A stretch of 64,000 nucleotides of DNA from Streptomyces sp. (GCF_019510245.1 NZ_JAEKKT010000118.1:55380-119379); one strand, 5' to 3'; positions 26,943 to 36,009 are shown, counted from the first letter of the stretch. Made by a program: numbers and translations. The notes: generated by a model not told the origin, from the letters alone.

Positions 26943-27350
26943 GTGCACGCATACGACCTTCCTCACCACCGGCCGTCCTTCTCCGCCGTTCCCGCTGCTC
27001 GGGTGGCTCAGGAGGCCCAGGGCGGGTTCTCGGCCACGCCGATCTACGACTCGCTCTACACGGAGTGGGTCAAGGCCTTCCGAACGCTGCCGGGTGATCG
27101 CAGCGGGGAGGAGTCCCTGGGGTTCGTCGCCTTCGGGAACGCGCCGTTCAGTACCGGCACCCACGGTCTTGTCTCGTACGGAGGGAACTCGTACAGCGCG
27201 TACAGCGCGGGTGCCTACAGCGCCCGAAGCGGCGGCGGGCAGCCGCAGCCGCCGCAGTGGCAGCGGATCGGGACGCTCGGCCGGGCCCAGGAGGCCGGGA
27301 CGGCGCCCGTCCCGGTGGCGCTTCCGCCGGCTCCGCGCCGGGGGATGTGA
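26943..27350 (+). CDS. DUF6643-like protein of unknown function
   Basis: 135 residues, Gly/Ser/Tyr-rich. The central TPIYDSLYTEWVKAFRTLPGDR is a conserved Streptomyces signature; the rest is low complexity (SYGGNSYSAYSAGAYSA) and ends in PPAPRRGM. No catalytic motif, signal or membrane helix is visible. The GTG start lacks a Shine-Dalgarno and an obvious -10, so the true start is uncertain. It is convergent with der across a strong terminator. Confidence 0.65.
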   Translation: MHAYDLPHHRPSFSAVPAARVAQEAQGGFSATPIYDSLYTEWVKAFRTLPGDRSGEESLGFVAFGNAPFSTGTHGLVSYGGNSYSAYSAGAYSARSGGGQPQPPQWQRIGTLGRAQEAGTAPVPVALPPAPRRGM

Positions 27351-27358
27351 CACAGGCC

Positions 27359-27394
27359 AGAGGGGCGGCCACCGGGTCCGGTGGCCGCCCCTCT
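27359..27394. terminator. bidirectional terminator between DUF6643 gene and der
   Basis: A perfect 17-bp stem (AGAGGGGCGGCCACCGG and complement) with a 2-base centre, between convergent genes. Confidence 0.9.
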
Positions 27395-27402
27395 CCGTGT
27401 CC

Positions 27403-28887
27403 CTACTTCTTCTTCGCGCCGCGCTTCTCGCGCACCCGTACGGACATATGGATGGGCGTGCCCTCGAAGCCGAACTCCTCGCGCAGCCGGCGTTCGATGA
27501 ACCGGCGGTAGCCCGCCTCGATGAAGCCGGAGGCGAACAGGACGAACCGCGGCGGCTTGGTGCCTGCCTGGGTGCCGAACAGGATGCGCGGCTGCTTGCC
27601 GCCCCGCACCGGGTGCGGGTGGGCCGCGACCAGCTCGCCCAGGAAGGCGTTGAGACGGCCGGTGGGGACGCGGGTCTCCCAGCCGGCGAGGGCGGTCTCG
27701 ATCGCGGGTACCAGCTTCTCCATGTGGCGGCCGGTGCGCGCCGAGACGTTGACCCGGGGTGCCCAGGCGACCTGGCCGAGCTCGGTCTCGATCTCGCGCT
27801 CCAGGTAGTAGCGGCGCTCCTCGTCGAGGGTGTCCCACTTGTTGAAGGCGAGGACGACCGCGCGGCCCGCCTCGACGGCCATGGTGACGATCCGCTGGTC
27901 CTGCACGGAGATGTTCTCGGAGGCGTCGAGCAGGATGACCGCGAGCTCGGCCTTCTCGACGGCGGCCGCGGTGCGCAGCGAGGCGTAGTAGTCGGCGCCC
28001 TGCTGGAGGTGGACGCGCTTGCGGATGCCGGCGGTGTCGACGAACTTCCAGGTGACGCCGCCGAGTTCGATCAGCTCGTCGACCGGGTCGCGGGTGGTGC
28101 CGGCGAGCTCGTTGACGACGACGCGCTCCTCGCCGGCCACCTTGTTGAGGAGGGAGGACTTGCCGACGTTCGGGCGGCCGATGAGGGCGATCCGGCGGGG
28201 GCCGCCGACGCCGGAACCGCCGAAGGTCTGCTCGGGCGCCTCGGGCAGCGCCTCCAGGACGGCGTCCAGCATGTCGCCGGTGCCGCGGCCGTGCAGGGCG
28301 GAGACCGGGTGGGGCTCGCCGAGGCCGAGGGACCAGAGGTAGGCGGCGTCGGCCTCGCCGCTGGGGCCGTCGACCTTGTTGGCGGCCAGCACGACGGGCT
28401 TGCCGGCCTTGCGCAGCAGGCGTACGACCGCCTCGTCGGTGTCGGTCGCGCCGACCTTGGCGTCGACGACGAAGACGACCGCGTCGGCCGCCTCGATCGC
28501 GTACTCGGCCTGGGCGGCCACGGAGGCGTCGATGCCGAGGACGTCCTGCTCCCAGCCGCCGGTGTCGACGACCTTGAAGCGGCGGCCGGCCCACTCGGCC
28601 TCGTAGGTCACGCGGTCCCGGGTGACACCGGGCTTGTCCTCGACGACGGCCTCGCGGCGGCCGATGATGCGGTTGACCAGGGTCGACTTGCCGACGTTGG
28701 GACGGCCCACGACGGCGAGGACGGGCAGCGGGCCGTGGCCGGCCGCCTCGATGGCGCCCTCGACGTCCTCGATGTCGAAGCCCTCTTCGGCGGCGAGCTC
28801 CATGAACTCCGCGTACTCGGTGTCACCGAGCGCCCCGTGGTCGTACTCGTGCTCAGCCGAGTCGCCGGGCTGGATGTGGTCGTTCAT
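27403..28887 (-). CDS. der: ribosome-assembly GTPase Der (EngA)
   Basis: 494 residues. An acidic N-terminal extension of about 55 residues typical of actinobacteria precedes two tandem GTPase domains. G1 motifs GRPNVGKST (61-69) and GRPNVGKSS (in the second domain), G3 DTGGW and DTAGI, and G4 NKVD and NKWD are all present. The C-terminal KH-like domain ends with basic REKRGAKKK. It acts in 50S subunit maturation. The gene is last in the aroH-tyrA-cmk-plsC-der series and terminates at 27359-27394. Confidence 0.97.
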   Translation of the reverse strand: MNDHIQPGDSAEHEYDHGALGDTEYAEFMELAAEEGFDIEDVEGAIEAAGHGPLPVLAVVGRPNVGKSTLVNRIIGRREAVVEDKPGVTRDRVTYEAEWAGRRFKVVDTGGWEQDVLGIDASVAAQAEYAIEAADAVVFVVDAKVGATDTDEAVVRLLRKAGKPVVLAANKVDGPSGEADAAYLWSLGLGEPHPVSALHGRGTGDMLDAVLEALPEAPEQTFGGSGVGGPRRIALIGRPNVGKSSLLNKVAGEERVVVNELAGTTRDPVDELIELGGVTWKFVDTAGIRKRVHLQQGADYYASLRTAAAVEKAELAVILLDASENISVQDQRIVTMAVEAGRAVVLAFNKWDTLDEERRYYLEREIETELGQVAWAPRVNVSARTGRHMEKLVPAIETALAGWETRVPTGRLNAFLGELVAAHPHPVRGGKQPRILFGTQAGTKPPRFVLFASGFIEAGYRRFIERRLREEFGFEGTPIHMSVRVREKRGAKKK

Positions 28888-28964
28888 GGAGTCCGTACCT
28901 CGTCGTTCATCGTGGTGATCGGTGGACCAGCCGCCAAGAGCGCTGGTCCACTACTCAGTGTCGC

Positions 28965-29609
28965 CTAGCGTCCGGTCAGACGCCTGGCGTTTTCCAGGTG
29001 GCCGGCGAGCTGCTTCTGGATGCGCTCGGTGGCCTCGTCCAGGGCCTTGCGGGTGCGGCGGCCGGTGCCGTCGCCCGCCTCGAAGGGGTCGCCGAAGACG
29101 ACGTCGACGCGGGAGCGCAGCGGGGGCAGCCCCTTCACCAACCGTCCGCGCCGCTCGGAACTTCCCAGCACGGCCACCGGGACGATCGGCGCCCCGGAGC
29201 GCACCGCGAAGTAGGCGAGGCCCGCGCGGAGCGCGGCGAAGTCGCCGTCGCCGCGGCTGCCCTCGGGGAATATGCCGAGCACTCCCCCGGCCTGCAGGAC
29301 GCCGAGCGCCCGGGTGACGGCCGTGCGGTCGGTGGACTGACGGTCCACCTTCAGCTGCCCGATCCGGGTCAGGAACGGGTCGAGCGGGCCGACGAACGCC
29401 TCCTTCTTGATGAGGAAGTGCGTCGGCCGGGGTGCCACGCCCATGACCATCGGGCCGTCGATGTTGTGGGAGTGGTTCACGGCGAGGATCGCCGGGCCCT
29501 GCGCCGGCACTTTCCAGGCGCCGAGCACGCGCGGCTTCCACAGCCCGTACATCAGGCCGACACCGATGCGGCGCCCGGTCTCGGCGCCGCGCTGCGACGG
29601 AAGGTTCAC
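28965..29609 (-). CDS. plsC: 1-acyl-sn-glycerol-3-phosphate acyltransferase
   Basis: 214 residues. The acyltransferase motifs NHSHNIDGP (His-x4-Asp) and FPEGSRGDG are intact, with GAPIVPVAVLG downstream. It transfers an acyl chain to lysophosphatidic acid to form phosphatidic acid at the membrane. Its GTG overlaps the cmk stop (GTGA), so translation is coupled. The cmk-plsC-der order is characteristic of Streptomyces. Confidence 0.92.
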   Translation of the reverse strand: MNLPSQRGAETGRRIGVGLMYGLWKPRVLGAWKVPAQGPAILAVNHSHNIDGPMVMGVAPRPTHFLIKKEAFVGPLDPFLTRIGQLKVDRQSTDRTAVTRALGVLQAGGVLGIFPEGSRGDGDFAALRAGLAYFAVRSGAPIVPVAVLGSSERRGRLVKGLPPLRSRVDVVFGDPFEAGDGTGRRTRKALDEATERIQKQLAGHLENARRLTGR

Positions 29610-30292
29610 TTCCCGGCCCGCTTCTCCTCGACGAGGGTGACGACGCACTCGACGACCTGGGCCAGCGTCAGCTCGGTGGTGTCCACCTCGACGGCGTCGC
29701 CGGCCTTGGCGAGCGGCGAGGTCTTGCGGGTGGAGTCGGCGGCGTCGCGCTTGACCAGGGCCTCGCGGGTGGCGTGGACGTCTGCGCCCTTGAGCTCGCC
29801 GCTGCGGCGGGCCGCGCGGGCCTCCGGGGAGGCGGTGAGGAAGACCTTCAGGTCGGCGTCGGGCAGCACCGTCGTACCGATGTCGCGGCCCTCGACGACG
29901 ATGCCGTTCGCGGCGGCGCGGGCCAGCGACCGCTGCAGCTCGCTGATCATGGTCCGCACCTCGGGTACGGCGCTGACCGCGCTGACCTTGGAGGTGACCT
30001 CCTCGGTGCGGATCGGGCCGGAGACGTCCACGCCGTCGACGGTGATCGTCGGCTTGACCGGGTCGGTCCCCGAGACGATCTCCGGCTTGCCGGCCACCGC
30101 GGCGATCGCGGTCGGGTCGGTGACGTCGATGCCGTTGTGCACCATCCACCAGGTGATGGCCCGGTACTGGGCGCCGGTGTCCAGGTAGCTCAGGCCGAGC
30201 TGCTCGGCCACGGCCTTGGACGTGCTCGACTTGCCGGTGCCCGAGGGGCCGTCGATCGCGACAATCACGGGCTTTGCGGCGCCGTTTTCCAC
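29606..30292 (-). CDS. cmk: cytidylate kinase
   Basis: 228 residues. The P-loop DGPSGTGKSSTSKAVA is at about 14-29, followed by YLDTGAQYRAITW, the CMP-binding DIGTTVLPDADLKVFLTASPEARAARR, and a C-terminal helix. It phosphorylates CMP and dCMP with ATP. The GTG at 30292 was chosen because GGAAGG lies 9 bp upstream; the longer frame adds unlikely residues. Separated from tyrA by 96 bp. Confidence 0.95.
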   Translation of the reverse strand: MENGAAKPVIVAIDGPSGTGKSSTSKAVAEQLGLSYLDTGAQYRAITWWMVHNGIDVTDPTAIAAVAGKPEIVSGTDPVKPTITVDGVDVSGPIRTEEVTSKVSAVSAVPEVRTMISELQRSLARAAANGIVVEGRDIGTTVLPDADLKVFLTASPEARAARRSGELKGADVHATREALVKRDAADSTRKTSPLAKAGDAVEVDTTELTLAQVVECVVTLVEEKRAGK

Positions 30293-30388
30293 GGGTGGAC
30301 ACCTTCCGGGTGCAGAGTGGTGGGTGGTGTGCGGGCGGCGGTGCGCCCCGCACAAGGTTACCGGCCCCCGGGACCGCCGTTTTCAGCG

Positions 30389-31474
30389 CTACTGCCGCAG
30401 CGCCCAGCCCCGGTCCCGCAGCGCCGACGTGAGCACGGGCACCGCCTTCGGCTCCACCCACAGCTGGACGAGGCCGGCCTGCTGACCGGTCGCGTGCTCG
30501 ATCCGCACGTCCTCGATGTTGACCCCGGCCGCCCCGGCGTCCGCGAAGATCCGGGCCAGCTGACCGGGCTGGTCGTCGATGAGCACCGCCACGACCTCGT
30601 ACACCCGCGGCGCCGAGCCGTGCTTGCCGGGTACCCGCACCTGGCCGGCGTTGCCGCGGCGCAGCACGTCCTCGATGCCGGCCCCGCCGGCCCGCCGCTC
30701 GGCCTCGTCCGAGGACTGCAGGGCGCGCAGGGCGCCGACCGTCTCGTCGAGGTCGGCGGAGACGTCGGCGAGCAGGTCGGCGACCGGGCCGGGGTTCGCG
30801 GAGAGGATGTCGATCCACATCCGGGGGTCGGAGGCGGCGATCCGGGTGACGTCCCGGATGCCCTGTCCGCACAGCCGTACGGCCGACTCGTCGGCGTGCT
30901 CCAGGCGGGCGGCGACCATGCTGGAGACCAGGTGGGGCATGTGGGAGACCAGGGCGACGGCGCGGTCGTGGGCGTCGGCGTCCATGACGACCGGGACCGC
31001 CCGGCAGTGCGAGACCAGTTCCAGGGCGAGGTTGAGCACCTCGGTGTCGGTGTCGCGGGTCGGGGTGAGTACCCAGGGCCGTCCCTCGAAGAGGTCGGCG
31101 GTGGCCGCCAGCGGTCCGGACTTCTCCCGGCCCGACATGGGGTGCGTCCCGATGTACGACGCCAGGTCCAGGCCCTTGGCCTCCAGTTCCCGGCGCGGGC
31201 TGCCCTTGACGCTGGCCACGTCGGCGTAGCCGCGGGCCAGGCCCCTGCTCATCGCGTCCGCGAGGACGGCGGCGACATGGGCGGGCGGGGCGGCGACGAC
31301 GGCCAGGTCGACCGGGCCCTCGGGCGCCTCGTCGGTGCCGGCGCCGAGCGCGGCCGCGGTACGGGCCTGCTCGGGGTCGTGGTCGGCGAGGTGGACGACG
31401 ACGCCCCGCTGGGCGAGGGCGAGCGCGGCGGACGTACCGATGAGACCGGTACCGATGACGAGCGCGGTTCTCAC
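30389..31474 (-). CDS. tyrA: prephenate dehydrogenase with ACT domain
   Basis: 361 residues. An N-terminal NAD(P) Rossmann loop VIGTGLIGTSAALAL is followed by the prephenate dehydrogenase core: GTHPMSGREKSG contains the catalytic His, and MPHLVSSMVAA and SDPRMWIDIL follow. A C-terminal ACT domain (about 290-361, VLIDDQPGQLARIFADAGAAGVNIED) suggests tyrosine feedback control. It makes 4-hydroxyphenylpyruvate for tyrosine. The GTG overlaps the aroH stop, pairing the two consecutive enzymes after chorismate. Confidence 0.94.
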   Translation of the reverse strand: MRTALVIGTGLIGTSAALALAQRGVVVHLADHDPEQARTAAALGAGTDEAPEGPVDLAVVAAPPAHVAAVLADAMSRGLARGYADVASVKGSPRRELEAKGLDLASYIGTHPMSGREKSGPLAATADLFEGRPWVLTPTRDTDTEVLNLALELVSHCRAVPVVMDADAHDRAVALVSHMPHLVSSMVAARLEHADESAVRLCGQGIRDVTRIAASDPRMWIDILSANPGPVADLLADVSADLDETVGALRALQSSDEAERRAGGAGIEDVLRRGNAGQVRVPGKHGSAPRVYEVVAVLIDDQPGQLARIFADAGAAGVNIEDVRIEHATGQQAGLVQLWVEPKAVPVLTSALRDRGWALRQ

Positions 31475-31833
31475 TGGGCGATGTCCTTGCGCAGGGCGGC
31501 CGCGGCGCCGAGGTAGACGTGGTTGATCTCGGCCCGGGACCGGTCGGACTCGATGTGCGCCAGGATCCGTACCACGCGGGGCATCGCGCCCGCGATGTCC
31601 AGCTCCTGGGCGCAGATCAGCGGCACGTCGACGATGCCGAGCTTGCGCGCGGCGGCCGCCGGGAAGTCGCTGTGCAGGTCGGGGGTGGCCGTGAACCAGA
31701 TACTGATCAGGTCGTCGGCGGTCAGGCCGTTCCGCTCCAGGACGGCCGTGAGCAGCGCTCCGACCTGCTGCTCCATGTGACCGGCGTCGTCCCGCTCCAG
31801 CTGGACGGCCCCCCGGACCGCTCGTACCGCCAC
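31471..31833 (-). CDS. aroH: chorismate mutase, AroH type
   Basis: 120 residues, the B. subtilis-type trimeric mutase. VRAVRGAVQLERDD carries the conserved active-site Arg residues, and ICAQELDIAGAMPRVVRIL and INHVYLGAAAALRKD complete it. It converts chorismate to prephenate, the substrate of the downstream TyrA. AGGAG lies 7 bp before the GTG. First gene of the operon; a -10 candidate lies at 31874-31879. Confidence 0.95.
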   Translation of the reverse strand: MAVRAVRGAVQLERDDAGHMEQQVGALLTAVLERNGLTADDLISIWFTATPDLHSDFPAAAARKLGIVDVPLICAQELDIAGAMPRVVRILAHIESDRSRAEINHVYLGAAAALRKDIAQ

Positions 31834-31873
31834 CGCACCGCTCCTGTTCCGACGTCGGCCTGTTGGTCCGTCC

Positions 31874-31879
31874 AGCCTA
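31874..31879 (-). promoter_or_regulatory. -10 candidate for the aroH-der operon
   Basis: TAGGCT on the minus strand about 41 bp upstream of the aroH start, leaving a short leader with a normal ribosome site. Confidence 0.35.
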
Positions 31880-31929
31880 GTCAGCCCGCCGCCGGTCCCG
31901 TGCGCCGTGCCCGCCCGCTGAGACGCCGC

Positions 31930-32103
31930 CTAGTCCTTGCGCACGGCCGGAGCGGACTTCGCGAGGGTCTCCAGGAGTCCGCCGAGCGAGCTGCCGCCCT
32001 GGCCGTGACTCATGGCGCCGATCAGCGTGGTCAGCAGCCCGGCGTCTTCGCCGTCCTCGCCGAGGAGGCTGCCGAGTATGTTTTCAAGGTCATTGCCTGC
32101 CAT
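31930..32103 (-). CDS. small conserved protein (57 aa)
   Basis: 57 residues beginning MAGNDLENILGSLLGEDGED, then GLLTTLIGAMSHGQGGSSLGGLLETLAKSAP. The Gly-rich amphipathic helices resemble the small N-terminal part of DUF937-like proteins, but I do not assign a family. Codon use is Streptomyces-like. Ribosome-site evidence is weak. It lies upstream of aroH by about 100 bp and divergent from the small membrane gene. Confidence 0.6.
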   Translation of the reverse strand: MAGNDLENILGSLLGEDGEDAGLLTTLIGAMSHGQGGSSLGGLLETLAKSAPAVRKD

Positions 32104-32227
32104 GGCCCCAATGTCACGCGTATGACCCAATTCCGCTACTTGGGGTGAAGTACCCCTGTGCGCCTCCTTACGCCGGGCCCGCCGGTCCGCTCTGATGACA
32201 GGCAGACCCGCCTCGGGGAGGTCCGCC

Positions 32228-32404
32228 ATGAAACGTCCCGGTCCGTTGCTGACCCTGCTCGCGGGTCTGCTGCTCGGTCTGCTCACGCTGGCGCTCGACG
32301 CGACGGCGGGCACGAGGAACGCCCAAGGGCTCGGGGCTCCACCGGGCCACGGCACCGTGACGGTCGACGGACAGCGGGTGACGGCGGACCCGGTCCTCCC
32401 CTGA
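32228..32404 (+). CDS. small membrane-anchored protein (58 aa)
   Basis: 58 residues with one hydrophobic helix (LLTLLAGLLLGLLTLALDA, about 8-26) that could be a signal anchor, then a short polar domain with GTVTVDGQRVTADP. GGGGAGG precedes the ATG. It is 29 bp ahead of the DUF6529 gene and probably co-transcribed with it and the Rieske gene; function unknown. Confidence 0.65.
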   Translation: MKRPGPLLTLLAGLLLGLLTLALDATAGTRNAQGLGAPPGHGTVTVDGQRVTADPVLP

Positions 32405-32433
32405 CATCCGGCCGAGACCCGAGGGAGCCGACC

Positions 32434-33018
32434 TTGACCGCCGACCCGAACGCCGCCGCCGAGAACTGGCCGCCGCCCGAGCCGCACCGCCGCGGTCCGC
32501 ACCCCGCCCGCTGTCTCGTCCCCGTCCTGGTGGCCGGCGCGGTCGCGGTCGCCCTCGGCGTGTACGGCAGGGTCCACCACCCGACCGGGAGCGTCTTCGG
32601 CCTCGGCGCCTTCAGCAGCACGTTCGCGGGGAAGACGTGGCTGGCCTCGATCGCGCTCTTCTTCGCGGTCGTCCAGCTGGTCTCCGCGCTGATGCTGTAC
32701 GGGAAGCTGCCGGGACCACGCTGGTCCTCGGGCCTGCACCGCTGGTCGGGACGGATCGCCTTCCTGGTCGCCGTCCCCGTCGCGGTGCACTGCCTGTACG
32801 CGTTGGGCTATCAGACGTACGAAACACGCGTTTTGTGGCACTCCATCCTGGGTTGCTTCTTCTTCGGTGTTTTCAGTGCCAAGATGCTGCTGCTCCGCTG
32901 GGAGCGACTCCCTGGCTGGCTGCTGCCGATCGTCGGTGGGCTGGTGTTCGCCGTGCTCACGCTCGTCTGGCTGACGTCCGCATTCTGGTTCTTCCGCACG
33001 TTCGGAGTGACGACATGA
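32434..33018 (+). CDS. DUF6529 four-helix membrane protein
   Basis: 194 residues. After a Pro-rich cytoplasmic start come four or five helices (about 27-46, 68-90, 105-124, 135-155, 162-187). Histidines at 102 (LHRWSGR), 119 (VAVHCL) and 136 (VLWHS) sit at helix ends as in b-type cytochromes of the b561 kind, so heme binding is plausible but inferred. TTG start chosen for GAGGGAG 6 bp upstream. Its TGA overlaps the Rieske ATG, which indicates a joint function. Confidence 0.75.
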   Translation: MTADPNAAAENWPPPEPHRRGPHPARCLVPVLVAGAVAVALGVYGRVHHPTGSVFGLGAFSSTFAGKTWLASIALFFAVVQLVSALMLYGKLPGPRWSSGLHRWSGRIAFLVAVPVAVHCLYALGYQTYETRVLWHSILGCFFFGVFSAKMLLLRWERLPGWLLPIVGGLVFAVLTLVWLTSAFWFFRTFGVTT

Positions 33019-33500
33019 CCGAGGGCTCCACTCGGCGCACCATGCTCACAACGGGTACCGCGGCGCTCGCCGCGACCTGCGTGGGCTGCGGCAACAACAA
33101 CGGCAACAGCTCCGCGGGCTCGACCGAGACACCCGCCTCGTCCGAGACGCCCAGCGCGGCTGAGACGCCCGCCTCCCCCGCGGCGTCGCCCACCGCAGGC
33201 TCCTCCGCCGCCGGGAAGGCGCTGGCGCAGACGAGTGAGATCCCGGAGGGCGGCGGCACGATCTTCAAGGACCAGAAGATCGTGGTGACCCAGCCGGCCA
33301 AGGGCGAGTTCAAGGCCTTCTCGGCGATCTGCACCCACATGGGCTGCACCGTGGCGAAGGTGGCGGACGGCACCATCGACTGCCCCTGCCACGGCAGCAA
33401 GTTCCACATCGCCGACGGCTCGGTCGCCCACGGTCCGGCGACGAGGCCGCTGCCGGCCGAGTCGATCACGGTGAGCGGAAATTCGATCACCCTGGGGTGA
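33015..33500 (+). CDS. Rieske [2Fe-2S] protein, exported
   Basis: 161 residues. The N-terminus TEGSTRRTMLTTGTAALAATC is a twin-arginine-like signal; the following Cys residues (22, 25) might be lipidated, although neither lies in a classical lipobox. A Ser/Thr/Pro linker (about 30-70) leads to a Rieske domain. CTH (106-108) and CPCH (123-126) supply the two His and two Cys ligands; Cys111 and Cys125 can form the disulfide of high-potential clusters. It is probably an extracytoplasmic electron carrier that works with the overlapping DUF6529 membrane protein. Confidence 0.88.
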   Translation: MTEGSTRRTMLTTGTAALAATCVGCGNNNGNSSAGSTETPASSETPSAAETPASPAASPTAGSSAAGKALAQTSEIPEGGGTIFKDQKIVVTQPAKGEFKAFSAICTHMGCTVAKVADGTIDCPCHGSKFHIADGSVAHGPATRPLPAESITVSGNSITLG

Positions 33501-33509
33501 GCGGCCGCG

Positions 33510-33515
33510 TACTCT
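33510..33515 (+). promoter_or_regulatory. -10 box for leaderless nucleotidyltransferase mRNA
   Basis: TACTCT ends 7 bp before the ATG at 33523; no Shine-Dalgarno is present. Confidence 0.45.
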
Positions 33516-33522
33516 CCCGGGC

Positions 33523-34248
33523 ATGCAGCCCGAGGACCTGGTACGCGACCACACGATCTACGCCTGTGTCATGGGGTCGCGGGCCTTCGGGCTGGCCACC
33601 GAGGACAGCGACACCGACCGCCGGGGTGTGTTCCTCGCCCCCACCCCCCTCTTCTGGGGCTTCGAGAAGCCGCCCACGCATGTCGAGGGGCCGGGCGAGG
33701 AGCAGTTCTCCTGGGAGCTGGAGCGGTTCTGCGAGCTGGCGCTGCGGGGCAATCCGAACATCCTGGAGTGCCTGCACTCGCCCCTGGTCGAACACGCCGA
33801 CGACACGGGCCGCGGCCTGCTCGCCCTGCGCGGGGCCTTCCTCTCCCGGCGCGCCTACGACACGTTCACCCGCTATGCCCTCGGCCAGCGCCGGAAGCTC
33901 GACGCGGACGTCCGGACGCACGGCGCCCCGCGCTGGAAGCACGCGATGCACCTGCTGCGGCTCCTGACCAGTGCCCGAGATCTGCTGCGCACCGGCGAGC
34001 TGACGATCGACGTCGGCGACATGCGCGCGGAGTTCCTGGCGGTGAAGCGGGGCGAGGTCTCCTGGGCTGAGGTCGAGTCCCGGATGGCCCGGCTCGCCGC
34101 GGAGACCGAGCAGGCCCTGCGCGGCAGCCCGCTCCCGGCGGAACCGGACCACGCGCGCGTGGCCGACTTCCTGTTCCGGGTGCGCCGGGACTCAGCCCTC
34201 CAGACGCACGCGGACCACCGGGTCGTGCAGGGCGTCGGGCAGCGCTGA
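33523..34248 (+). CDS. DNA polymerase beta-like nucleotidyltransferase
   Basis: 241 residues of the COG3541-type group. GSRAFGLATEDSDTDRRGV (about 18-36) holds the GS and D-x-D of the nucleotidyltransferase fold. FSWELERFCELALRGNPNILECLHS is the conserved second block, and a helical region follows. Relatives occur in RNA-repair and toxin-antitoxin settings; the target here is unknown. ATG follows a -10-like TACTCT directly, so a leaderless start is expected. It is convergent with the ADP-ribosylglycohydrolase gene. Confidence 0.8.
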   Translation: MQPEDLVRDHTIYACVMGSRAFGLATEDSDTDRRGVFLAPTPLFWGFEKPPTHVEGPGEEQFSWELERFCELALRGNPNILECLHSPLVEHADDTGRGLLALRGAFLSRRAYDTFTRYALGQRRKLDADVRTHGAPRWKHAMHLLRLLTSARDLLRTGELTIDVGDMRAEFLAVKRGEVSWAEVESRMARLAAETEQALRGSPLPAEPDHARVADFLFRVRRDSALQTHADHRVVQGVGQR

Positions 34249-34270
34249 GGCTGCTCTGCGCCCCGTGCCC

Positions 34271-35293
34271 TCAAGCGTCCCAGAGCGCGCCCAGGGTGAG
34301 CAGGTCGCCCCCGTACTCGATCCGGTCGGCCCACTCCGTCGGCCAGGCGTCCGCGCCCAGCCAGGCGCCCGCGAACGCCCCGGTGAGGCAGGCGATCGAG
34401 TCCGAGTCGCCGGAGGAGCAGGCGGCCCGGCGCAGCGCGAACAGCGGCTCGCCGGGGAAGAGCAGGAAGCAGAGCAGACCGGTGGCCAGTGCCTCCTCGG
34501 CGATCCAGCCGGCGCCGGTGGCCAGGCAGGGGTCGGCCTCCGGCGAGGCGGTCCGCACGGCCTCCTGGAGCCGGTCGAGGATCTCCAGGCACTCGTCCCA
34601 GCCGCGCGCCGTGAACTCCTCGGGGGTCGCGTCCTGGCCGCGCGTCCACAGGTCGCCGAGCCAGCTGTGGTGGTAGCGGGTGCGGTTCTCCCGGGCGTAC
34701 GACCGCAACTGCCCGACGAGACCGTCCGGTTCGGCCCCCTGCGCGAGCAGGTGCACGGCACGCGCGGTGAGGTCGGAGGCGGCCAGGGCGGTGGGGTGGC
34801 CGTGAGTGAGCGCGGCCTGCAACTGGGCGGCCCCGGCACGCTGTTCGTCGCTCAGCCCCGGCGCGAGTCCGAGGGCCGCGACCCGCATGTTGGCGCCGCA
34901 GCCCTTGGAGTCGATCTGGCTGGCGTCCTGCCAGGCCCGGCCCTCGTCCTTCAGGAGCGCGCACGCACGCAGACAGGTGTTGCCCGGCGCCCGGTTGTTG
35001 TCCGGCGACTCGTACCAGGCCACGAACTCCGCGCGCAGCGGCCGTTCCAGGTGCTCGGGCGCGAGTACTCCGCGGTCCATCGCGGTGCGCACGGCGTGTC
35101 CCACGGCGAGGGTCATCTGGGTGTCGTCGGAGACGACGGCCGGCCTCGGCAGCGCCATCTCCCGCCACGGTCCCGACTCGGCGAGTATGGACGGCACGTC
35201 GTTGAACTCGGCGGGGAAGCCGAGCGCGTCCCCGAGGGCGAGGCCGATCAGGGAGCCGGTGGCGGCGCGCTTGTCGCCGAGGTTCGTGGTCAT
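34271..35293 (-). CDS. ADP-ribosylglycohydrolase family protein
   Basis: 340 residues. LIGLALGDALGFPAEF, VVSDDTQMTLAVG (Mg-binding Asp pair) and SSGDSDSIACLTGAFAGAWLG are the DraG/ARH fold metal-site motifs in the expected order. Such enzymes remove ADP-ribose from proteins or other ADP-ribosylated substrates. ATG overlaps the stop of the upstream Nudix regulator (ATGA), so both are produced together. The gene context ties it to NAD/ADP-ribose metabolism. Confidence 0.88.
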   Translation of the reverse strand: MTTNLGDKRAATGSLIGLALGDALGFPAEFNDVPSILAESGPWREMALPRPAVVSDDTQMTLAVGHAVRTAMDRGVLAPEHLERPLRAEFVAWYESPDNNRAPGNTCLRACALLKDEGRAWQDASQIDSKGCGANMRVAALGLAPGLSDEQRAGAAQLQAALTHGHPTALAASDLTARAVHLLAQGAEPDGLVGQLRSYARENRTRYHHSWLGDLWTRGQDATPEEFTARGWDECLEILDRLQEAVRTASPEADPCLATGAGWIAEEALATGLLCFLLFPGEPLFALRRAACSSGDSDSIACLTGAFAGAWLGADAWPTEWADRIEYGGDLLTLGALWDA

Positions 35294-36009
35294 GCGGGGC
35301 GTCCTTCCCGGGACGGGCGGAGCAGGGGCGGGTGGAGCGCGGTGGCGGTGCCCGCGCGGTAGAGGGCGGCCGGTTTGCCGCGGCCGCCGGTCAGCCGGGC
35401 GGCGCCGGGGACGGGTTCGACGAAGCCGGGGGTGGCGAGCACCTTGCGGCGGAAGTTGGGGCGGTCCAGCGCGACGCCCCACACGGTCTCGTAGACGTGC
35501 TGCAGCTCGCCGAGCGTGAACTCGGGCGGGCAGAAGGCGGTGGCGAGACAGCTGTACTCCAGCTTCGCACCGACCCGTTCGTGGGCGTCGGCCAGGATCC
35601 GGTCGTGGTCGAAGGCGAGCGGGCGGCCCGGGTCGTACGGCAGCCAGCGCGCCTGGGCCGCGTCGCCCCCGCCGTGCGGCTCGGGGGCGTCGGGCAGCAG
35701 CGCGGTGAAGGCGACGGAGACGACCCGCATCCTCGGGTCGCGGTCCGGCTCGCTGTAGGTCCGCAGCTGCTCCAGGTGCAGTCCGGACACGTCCGACAGT
35801 CCGGTCTCCTCGGCGAGTTCCCGCCGGGCCGCCGTCTCGGCCGACTCCCGCGGCAGCAGGAAGCCGCCGGGCAGCGCCCACTGTCCGGCGTACGGCTCCT
35901 GCCCGCGCTCGACGAGCAGCACGTGCAGGGCGCCGGCGCGGAGGGTGAGGACGGCGAGGTCGACGGTGACGGCGAAGGGTTCGAAGGCGTACTTGTCGTA
36001 GCCCTGCAT
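35290..36009 (-). CDS. NrtR-like Nudix regulator/hydrolase
   Basis: 239 residues. An N-terminal Nudix domain has an intact box (GFLLPRE, 7 residues, RELAEETGL). It is followed by a winged-helix-like C-terminal region with FTLGELQHVYETVWG and DRPNFRRKVL, the signature of NrtR regulators that sense ADP-ribose and control NAD genes. It may therefore act as repressor, hydrolase or both. ATG at 36009 was preferred to the GTG at 36021, because GAGGGGG lies upstream at usable distance. A matching palindrome lies at 36044-36062. Confidence 0.8.
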   Translation of the reverse strand: MQGYDKYAFEPFAVTVDLAVLTLRAGALHVLLVERGQEPYAGQWALPGGFLLPRESAETAARRELAEETGLSDVSGLHLEQLRTYSEPDRDPRMRVVSVAFTALLPDAPEPHGGGDAAQARWLPYDPGRPLAFDHDRILADAHERVGAKLEYSCLATAFCPPEFTLGELQHVYETVWGVALDRPNFRRKVLATPGFVEPVPGAARLTGGRGKPAALYRAGTATALHPPLLRPSREGRPA

